The position numbers and the translations under genes are program-made. This document shows, in pieces, positions 58,892 to 64,000 of a DNA stretch of 64,000 nucleotides. Each line of letters starts with the position of its first letter. The stretch's first letter is position 1. A model generated the notes under the pieces. It was not told the origin of the DNA. It worked only from the letters and a program-made list of their open reading frames with translations, and ran no database searches. Source of the DNA: JBNJGB01 sp051747385 (GTDB lineage Bacteria; Myxococcota_A; UBA9042; PHBI01; JACKFB01); assembly GCA_051747385.1 (NCBI GenBank), contig JBNJGB010000007.1, positions 1 to 64,000 on the forward strand, given 5' to 3'.

Positions 58892-59679
58892 GCGTTCACG
58901 ACGAGCGCCTCCGCGAGCACCCGGAGCGTCCACCCCACGCCGGGGCGAGCATGCGCCCGGGGGAGCGCGCCCCTCTGCACGCTCCGAGGCCCGGCTGGGT
59001 GCGCGTCCGGGTGTGGGATCGGGTCGTCCGCACGACCCACTGGCTCATCGTCTTCAGCATGGCGTTCCTCTTCGTCACCGGGCTGTACATCGGCAATCCG
59101 TTCATCACGGTGTCCGGCCCGGCGCGCGAGAGCTTCGTCATGGGCACCATGAAGATCGTCCACTCCTACTCGGCGATCGTGTTCACGCTGGCGGTCCTGT
59201 CCCGCATCGTCTGGATGTTCGTGGGCAGGCGGCACGCCCGCTGGACCGCCTTCGTCCCGACCACCCGAGCCGTCCTCCGGGACATGAAGGACACCTTCCT
59301 CTTCTACATCTTCGTGAAGCAGCGGCCGCCCATGGCGGTGGGGCACAATCCCCTCGCCGGCGCCACCTACGCGGTGGTCTTCGGCCTGTACCTGGTGATG
59401 ATCGCCACCGGCCTCGGCCTGTACTCGGTCAGCGCCCACGTGGACTCGCCCATGGGCTGGTTCGGCTTCCTGCTGCCGGTCTTCGGGGGCGTGCCGGGGG
59501 CCCGGCTCGTCCACCACGTCGCCATGTGGCTGCTGGTGGGCTTCGCCGTCCACCACGTCTACAGTAGCGTGCTCATGTCCCTGGTCGAGCGGAACGGGAC
59601 CGTCGGATCGATCTTCACCGGCGACAAGTGGGTGCCGCCCGACCTCGCAGACAGAGAGCCCGAGGAGACCCGCTCATGA
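58888..59679 (+). CDS. hyaC: Hydrogenase-linked cytochrome b
   Basis: The 263-residue protein belongs to the Ni/Fe-hydrogenase b-type cytochrome family. It has four main membrane helices (about 52-70, 90-108, 150-170 and 205-225). Haem b ligands are probably the His in TTHWLIVFS, MKIVHSYSAIVF and VHHVAMWLLVGFAVHHVY. It takes electrons from the small subunit to quinone. The ATG overlaps the hyaB stop (ATGA). The first 40 residues are polar and longer than usual. Confidence 0.9.
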   Translation: MSVHDERLREHPERPPHAGASMRPGERAPLHAPRPGWVRVRVWDRVVRTTHWLIVFSMAFLFVTGLYIGNPFITVSGPARESFVMGTMKIVHSYSAIVFTLAVLSRIVWMFVGRRHARWTAFVPTTRAVLRDMKDTFLFYIFVKQRPPMAVGHNPLAGATYAVVFGLYLVMIATGLGLYSVSAHVDSPMGWFGFLLPVFGGVPGARLVHHVAMWLLVGFAVHHVYSSVLMSLVERNGTVGSIFTGDKWVPPDLADREPEETRS

Positions 59680-60251
59680 GCCTCCTACCCGTCGACGCCG
59701 GTGGCCCCGAGGTGCTCGTCATGGGCCTGGGCAACGTGCTGTGCGCGGACGACGGCGCCGGCATCGTCGCGCTCGACCGCCTCGCGCGGGCCTGGACCGC
59801 GCCGCCCGACGTGGAGCTCCTGGACGGCGGGACCCTGGGCCTGGCGCTGCTGCCCCTGCTCCGCCGGGCCCGGCGCGTCGTCCTGCTGGACGCCGTGGCC
59901 GCGGACGCCCCGCCGGGGACCCTTCTCAGGCTGGAGGGCCGCCACGTGGGCCCCGCGGTCGCGCGTCACCTCTCGCCCCACCAGGTGGGCGTGGCGGACC
60001 TGCTGGACGGGGCCCGGCTGCTCGGCGGGCGACCCGAGCAGATCGTCCTGCTCGGCGTGGTGCCGGCCTCGCTGGATCTGGCCGTGGCCCGATCACCCGA
60101 GGTGGAGGCCGCCCTGCCCCGCCTCGTCGACGCCGCGGCCGCCGAGTGCGCGCGGTTCGGTCACCCGCTCGCGCTGCGCCCGCAACCCGGGACCGGCGCT
60201 GCACACCGCGCCCTGTTCGAGGACGAGACGGACGGCGGGCTCGGGACGTGA
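59676..60251 (+). CDS. hyaD: Hydrogenase maturation protease
   Basis: The 191-residue endopeptidase removes the C-terminal peptide of the large subunit once Ni is inserted. Ni-sensing residues are Asp26 (in VLCADDGAG, where E. coli HybD has Glu16), Asp72 (LLDAVA) and His102 (LSPHQVG). The family start LVMGLGNVL is clear. The C-terminus extends about 20 residues beyond typical members. It overlaps hyaC by four bases. Confidence 0.88.
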   Translation: MSLLPVDAGGPEVLVMGLGNVLCADDGAGIVALDRLARAWTAPPDVELLDGGTLGLALLPLLRRARRVVLLDAVAADAPPGTLLRLEGRHVGPAVARHLSPHQVGVADLLDGARLLGGRPEQIVLLGVVPASLDLAVARSPEVEAALPRLVDAAAAECARFGHPLALRPQPGTGAAHRALFEDETDGGLGT

Positions 60252-60308
60252 GGGCCGGGGCGCCGACCCGGAGGAGCCGAAGACGATGAACCGGAGGAGG
60301 TGTGCGCG

Positions 60309-60611
60309 ATGTGTCTAGGAGTCCCCGGCCGCGTGACCGCGGTGGACGGGATGGTGGCCCAGGTCGACTTCTGGGGCGTGCAGCGCCCCGTGCGCCTGGA
60401 CATCGTCGATCGCCCCGTGGCGCCCGGCGACTACGTGCTGAACCACGTCGGCTACGCCATCCGCCGGATCCCGGAGGAGGAGGTGGAGCTGACCATGGAG
60501 CTGTACGACGAGCTTCTCCGGGCGGCCGAGGCGGAGGACCTCATGGCCGCCGACGTGCGCCAGGAGATGGCCGCCGGCGGGCCGCGCGGGGAGGTCCCCG
60601 ATGACGACTAG
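60309..60611 (+). CDS. hypC: Hydrogenase maturation chaperone HypC
   Basis: The 100-residue protein starts MCLGVPGRV. I chose the ATG at 60309 because the Cys directly after Met is required for Fe binding; a GTG at 60300 would add MCA before it. A strong GGAGGAGG site ends nine bases upstream. The second conserved residue His46 lies in NHVGYAI. HypC carries Fe(CN)2CO between HypD and the large subunit. It overlaps hypD by 11 bases. Confidence 0.9.
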   Translation: MCLGVPGRVTAVDGMVAQVDFWGVQRPVRLDIVDRPVAPGDYVLNHVGYAIRRIPEEEVELTMELYDELLRAAEAEDLMAADVRQEMAAGGPRGEVPDDD

Positions 60612-61755
60612 CGCCTCGAGCGGACTCCCGGCCGGGGCGGAGCGGCTCCAGTTCCGCGACCCGGTCCGCGGGCGAGAGCTGGCGGAGGCCCTGGCCCGGA
60701 CGACTCGCGAGATCGGCCGGGAGCCCGTCTCGCTCATGCACGTCTGCGGCAGCCACGAGCAGGCCATCGCCCGGTTCGGGCTGCGCGCGGCCTTCCCGCC
60801 GGCGCTGGACGTGATCATGGGGCCGGGGTGCCCGGTCTGCATCACGGACACGCCCGAGGTGGACGAGGGTGTGGCCCTGGCGCGGCAGGGCGTCCTGGTC
60901 CTCACCTACGGCGACATGCTCCGGGTCCCCGGCACGGCGGGCTCCCTGGCGGACGCCCGGGCTCGCGGCGGGCGGGTGGACGTGGTCTACAGCGTCTCCC
61001 AGGCCGTCGACGCCGCCCGGGAGACCACGGACGAGGTGGTCTTCTTCGCCACGGGGTTCGAGACCACGGCGGTGGCCACGGCGGCCGCGGCCCTGGACGA
61101 CCCGCCCCCGAACTTCTCCATCCTGTCGGCCCACAAGTACATCCCGCCGGTCATGGAGATCATCGCCGAGATGCCCGACACCCGCGTGGAGGGCTTCCTC
61201 GCGGCCGGCCACGCCGCCACCATCACCGGCTGGGGCGTCTTCGAGCGGTTCGTGGAGCGGCACGGCCTGCCGGTCGTGGTCGCCGGGTTCGAGCCCCTGG
61301 ACATCCTCGCGGGGCTGGTGGGCCTCCTCGAGCTGATCCGGGACGGCCGGCAGGAGGTGGTCAACCTCTTCCCCCGCTGCGTCACGCGCGAGGGGAACCG
61401 GAACGCCCAGGAGCGCCTCTGGCGGGTCTTCCGCCCCATCGGCGGGCGCTGGCGCGGCATCGCGCACATCCCCAACGGCAACCTCCGCCTGCGGGACGAG
61501 TTCGCCCACCTGGATGCCCGGCGGCGGTTCCGCATCGACGTCAACTCCCTGTGGGGCGAGAGCCGGCCGGCCCTGGCCGCCCGATGTCGCTGCGGCGACA
61601 TCATGGCCGGGATCGCGACCCCCACCGACTGCAGCCTCTACGGCCGCGAGTGCACGCCCCGGGACCCGGTGGGCGCCTGCATGGTGAGCGCCGAGGGCAC
61701 CTGCCGCATCTGGCAGATGTACGGCGGCCACCCCGACCTTGGAGGTGCGACATGA
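60601..61755 (+). CDS. hypD: Hydrogenase maturation protein HypD
   Basis: The 384-residue scaffold protein assembles the Fe(CN)2CO unit with HypC. Landmarks are MHVCGSHEQ, GPGCPVCIT, ATGFETTA and GAGFLAAGH-like FLAAGHAATITG. The C-terminal [4Fe-4S] Cys set includes CRCGDIMAG and DCSLYGREC. The first 15 residues are a short non-conserved extension. It overlaps hypC by 11 bases and hypE by four. Confidence 0.93.
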   Translation: MTTSASSGLPAGAERLQFRDPVRGRELAEALARTTREIGREPVSLMHVCGSHEQAIARFGLRAAFPPALDVIMGPGCPVCITDTPEVDEGVALARQGVLVLTYGDMLRVPGTAGSLADARARGGRVDVVYSVSQAVDAARETTDEVVFFATGFETTAVATAAAALDDPPPNFSILSAHKYIPPVMEIIAEMPDTRVEGFLAAGHAATITGWGVFERFVERHGLPVVVAGFEPLDILAGLVGLLELIRDGRQEVVNLFPRCVTREGNRNAQERLWRVFRPIGGRWRGIAHIPNGNLRLRDEFAHLDARRRFRIDVNSLWGESRPALAARCRCGDIMAGIATPTDCSLYGRECTPRDPVGACMVSAEGTCRIWQMYGGHPDLGGAT

Positions 61756-62786
61756 CGGGCCCCCTCCGACGCCAGACCATCCGCCTCGCCGAGGGCGCCG
61801 GCGGCGGCGCCATGCGCGAGCTCATCGAGGGCGTGTTCCTGCGGGGCGCGGCCGAGTCCCCGCGCGGCGGCGTGGGCCTCCGCGAGCTGGACGACGGCGC
61901 GGCCATCCCCGTCGGCGATCGCTGGCTGGTCGTCACGACCGACACCCACGTCATCCACCCCATCTTCTTCCCGGGCGGCGACATCGGCCGCCTCGCCGTG
62001 GCGGGGACGGTGAACGACCTCGCCATGATGGGCGCCACCACCGCCCTTGGGCTCACCTGCGCCGTGGTCCTGGAGGAGGGCTTCCCGCGGGCAGACCTGG
62101 AGCGGGTGCACGCCTCCCTGGTGGCGACGAGCGCCGAGGCCGGCGCGCCCATCGTCACGGGCGACACGAAGGTCATGGGCCGGGGCGAGGTGGACGGCCT
62201 CATCGTCAACACCACCGGCGTGGCCCTCACCGCGCGCCTGGTCACCGACGCGGGGCTCCGGCCGGGGGACGCGGTGATCGTCACGGGGAGCATGGGCGAC
62301 CACGGGCTGGCCATCATGGCCCACCGGCACGAGCTGGACCTGGAGGGCGACCTGCGCTCCGACGTGGCTCCCATCGCAGACCTGGTGGCCCGCGCCATGG
62401 AGGCCGGCGGCGACGCGATCACGGCCATGAAGGATCCCACCCGGGGCGGGCTGGCCAGCGTCCTGAACGAGATGGCCGCCAAGGGCGGGGTCGGCGTCCT
62501 CCTCGAGGAGGCCCGCGTCCCGCTCACCGACGAGGTCCGCGCCGCCTCGGAGCTGCTCGGGATCGACCCGCTGCACGTGGCCAACGAGGGAAAGGCCGTC
62601 CTGGGTGTGCGCCCCGACGTGGCCGACGCCGTCCTGGAGGCCATCCGAAGCCACCCGCTGGGCGCCCGCGCCGCCGTGGTCGGGCGCTGCATCGACGAGC
62701 ACCACGGCCGCGTGATCCTCGACACGGGCTTCGGGCGACGCCTGCTCACCGAGCCCGAGGGGGAGCCCCTGCCCCGCATCTGCTGA
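61752..62786 (+). CDS. hypE: Carbamoyl dehydratase HypE
   Basis: The 344-residue PurM-like enzyme converts a C-terminal Cys thiocarbamate to thiocyanate, giving the CN ligands. It ends PRIC with the essential C-terminal Cys344. Other landmarks are GAGGGAMRELI, PGGDIGRLAVAGTVNDLAMMGA, VTGDTKVMGRGEVD and KDPTRGGLASVLNE. Length is normal. HypF, which supplies carbamoyl groups, is not in the window. Confidence 0.94.
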   Translation: MTGPLRRQTIRLAEGAGGGAMRELIEGVFLRGAAESPRGGVGLRELDDGAAIPVGDRWLVVTTDTHVIHPIFFPGGDIGRLAVAGTVNDLAMMGATTALGLTCAVVLEEGFPRADLERVHASLVATSAEAGAPIVTGDTKVMGRGEVDGLIVNTTGVALTARLVTDAGLRPGDAVIVTGSMGDHGLAIMAHRHELDLEGDLRSDVAPIADLVARAMEAGGDAITAMKDPTRGGLASVLNEMAAKGGVGVLLEEARVPLTDEVRAASELLGIDPLHVANEGKAVLGVRPDVADAVLEAIRSHPLGARAAVVGRCIDEHHGRVILDTGFGRRLLTEPEGEPLPRIC

Positions 62787-62798
62787 ACGGAGAGAGCC

Positions 62799-63632
62799 AT
62801 GAAGCACATCCGCGTCACCCGTGACGGACCGGTGGGGACCCTGACCATCGCGCGCCGGGAGCGCTTCAACTCCCTGGACGTCCCCACCGCGAGGGATCTC
62901 CGCAAGGCGGGCCTCCAGCTCGCCCGGGACGAGTCGGTGCGGGTGTTCGTCCTCCGTGGGACGGACGGCGTCTTCTGCAGCGGGGCCGACCTCAAGTACA
63001 TCCGCGAAGGCGGCGACGGCGAGGACCTGGGCTACCTCCACCCGGAGACCCGGGACGTGCCGGAGGGCCACGGGGAGATCTTCAAGCAGATCCTGGAGTA
63101 TCTCCACAGCACCATCTCCGAGATCCGCCGCGCCCCGAAGCCGGTCATCGCGGCGGTGGACGGCATGGCGGCCGCCGGCGGGCTCGGGCTGGCGCTCTGC
63201 TGCGACCTCGTGGTCGCCTCGGAGCGCTCCACGTTCGAGTACGCCTACTTCAAGACCGGCCTCAGCGGGGCCGAGAGCACCACATGGTTCCTCCCCCGCC
63301 TCGTCGGCCTACGTCGCGCCCTGGACCTGGCGTTCCTCAACCCGCGCCTGGAGGCGGACCAGGCCCTGGCCATGGGCCTCGTCAGCACCGTCTACGCCAC
63401 GGAGGACTTCGACGACGAGGTGACGCGCCTCGCCCGGCGGCTGGCGGACGGGCCGACCGCCGCCTACGCCGAGGCCAAGCGCCTGATGGACGAGGCGGCG
63501 TGGGGCGAGCGCATGGACGTCCACCTGGACCGCGAGCTGGACGCCCTCGTCCGGGTCGCAGACGGCCCCGACTTCGCGGAGGGCCTGCGCGCCTTCTTCG
63601 CCCGGGAGGCCCCCTCCTTCCAGGGGCGCTGA
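62799..63632 (+). CDS. Enoyl-CoA hydratase/isomerase-family protein within the hyp operon
   Basis: The 277-residue crotonase-fold protein has oxyanion-hole elements CSGADLKY (60-67) and DGMAAAGGLG (121-130). The FEYAYFKTG segment (146-154) has Tyr150 where classic hydratases have their first catalytic Glu, and ALDL (174-177) has Asp176 where the second Glu would be. The pattern is nearer PaaG-like isomerases. It lies 12 bases after hypE and one base before hypA, so it belongs to the operon. HypX, which makes the CO ligand from formyl groups, has a crotonase C-terminal half. This protein lacks the formyltransferase half. It may be a split HypX-like enzyme or an unrelated passenger. Confidence 0.85.
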   Translation: MKHIRVTRDGPVGTLTIARRERFNSLDVPTARDLRKAGLQLARDESVRVFVLRGTDGVFCSGADLKYIREGGDGEDLGYLHPETRDVPEGHGEIFKQILEYLHSTISEIRRAPKPVIAAVDGMAAAGGLGLALCCDLVVASERSTFEYAYFKTGLSGAESTTWFLPRLVGLRRALDLAFLNPRLEADQALAMGLVSTVYATEDFDDEVTRLARRLADGPTAAYAEAKRLMDEAAWGERMDVHLDRELDALVRVADGPDFAEGLRAFFAREAPSFQGR

Positions 63633-63633
63633 C

Positions 63634-63981
63634 ATGCACGAGTACGCGATCCTCCAGTCCCTGCTCGACCGCGTCCGCGTGGAGGCCGCGCGTGTCGGCG
63701 CCACCTCCGTGCGGCGCCTGCACCTGCGCGTCGGCGAGCAGTCCGGCGTGGAGATGGACCTCCTGCGGACGGCCTGGGACGTCCTGGGGCGCCAGGGGCT
63801 GTGCGCGGAGGCCGAGATGGACGTGACGGCGGTCCCGGCGGTGTGGGTCTGTCCGACCTGCGACACGGAGATCCCCCGCGGCGCCGTCCTCCGCTGCGCG
63901 TCGTGCCGGACCCCGGCCCGCATGCGCAGCGGCGACGAGATCATCCTGGAGCGACTGGAGATGGAGGTTCCCGATGTGTGA
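63634..63981 (+). CDS. hypA: Hydrogenase nickel incorporation protein HypA
   Basis: The 115-residue Ni chaperone starts MHE, with His2 and Glu3 as Ni ligands. The zinc site is Cys73, Cys76, Cys88 and Cys91 (CPTC and CASC). It delivers Ni to the large subunit with HypB. Its stop overlaps the hypB start by eight bases. Confidence 0.93.
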   Translation: MHEYAILQSLLDRVRVEAARVGATSVRRLHLRVGEQSGVEMDLLRTAWDVLGRQGLCAEAEMDVTAVPAVWVCPTCDTEIPRGAVLRCASCRTPARMRSGDEIILERLEMEVPDV

Positions 63982-64000
63982 CACGTGTGGTTGCGGCGAT
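63974..64000 (+). CDS. hypB: Hydrogenase nickel GTPase HypB (5' end only)
   Basis: The nine codons before the right edge read MCDTCGCGD, the N-terminal CxxCGCG high-affinity Ni site typical of HypB. The ATG at 63974 overlaps the hypA stop. The GTPase domain lies beyond the window. Confidence 0.85.

Noticed and set aside
60300..60308. GTG start for hypC
   Set aside because: HypC needs Cys at position 2 after the initiator; the ATG at 60309 gives MCLGVPGRV and has a better-placed ribosome site.

Overview
The window is a very G+C-rich bacterial contig that reads as a member of the Myxococcota (or a close deltaproteobacterial relative), probably from a draft or metagenome assembly. The evidence is a MYXO-CTERM-type tail on the protein ending at 17161, many lipoproteins whose lipobox is followed by Asp/Pro/Thr-rich linkers, MopE-like and other Cys-rich repeat proteins, and two 100-N scaffold gaps (19538-19637 and 55589-55688), both inside near-identical tandem repeats. 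No rRNA, tRNA or CRISPR array was seen.

Layout. 1-1394: an N-terminally truncated REP-associated transposase followed by an eight-copy degenerate repeat array that includes a copy of the gene's own 3' end. 1395-6750: housekeeping genes (DUF2400/TIGR02757, rarA, guaB-guaA). 6938-8803: a von Willebrand A lipoprotein. 8901-14124: a stress-like island (DUF2267, glycine-rich membrane protein, divergent PAS histidine kinase and receiver protein, two hemerythrin-like proteins, DUF4345). 14124-25350: surface and secreted proteins (beta-barrel-like protein, MYXO-CTERM protein, MopE-repeat lipoprotein, 15-unit VWC protein), then a ceramidase-fold protein and a C39-like protein. 25708-30630: one apparent operon with a coiled-coil membrane protein, a zinc-type ABC transporter, RimB-like protease, RimK ligase and AstE/AspA-family deacylase. 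30753-37757: cysteine synthesis (cysK, cysE), an HD-GYP protein, a PF09818 ATPase and an acyl-CoA ligase. 37902-52881: large lipoproteins (six lamin-tail domains, pectate-lyase fold, lipase-like), an ABC-2 exporter and several small proteins. 53007-55152: an octaheme HAO-like cytochrome c and a polytopic membrane partner. 55165-55784: two tandem MITE-like units. 56025-64000: a membrane-bound uptake [NiFe]-hydrogenase operon (hyaABCD-hypCDE-crotonase-hypA-hypB) running off the right edge.

How genes work together. The hydrogenase small subunit (Tat signal, C-terminal anchor), large subunit and cytochrome b should oxidise H2 at the membrane and feed electrons to the quinone pool. HyaD and the Hyp proteins build and mature the NiFe(CN)2CO site. 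A strong sigma-54-type promoter overlapping a perfect palindrome lies just upstream. The octaheme cytochrome and its membrane neighbour lie on the other side of the MITE-like block and could be an N-oxide redox module using the same pool (inference). The RimB-RimK-AstE set suggests an add/remove/proteolysis cycle for C-terminal glutamate tails, here placed behind a zinc importer.

The most interesting points are: an Asn in place of the second proximal-cluster Cys of the hydrogenase small subunit; a stand-alone crotonase embedded between hypE and hypA, which may relate to the CO-forming half of HypX; the RAYT-linked repeat array and a second dispersed motif with the same 3' end; and the sigma-54/palindrome control region.
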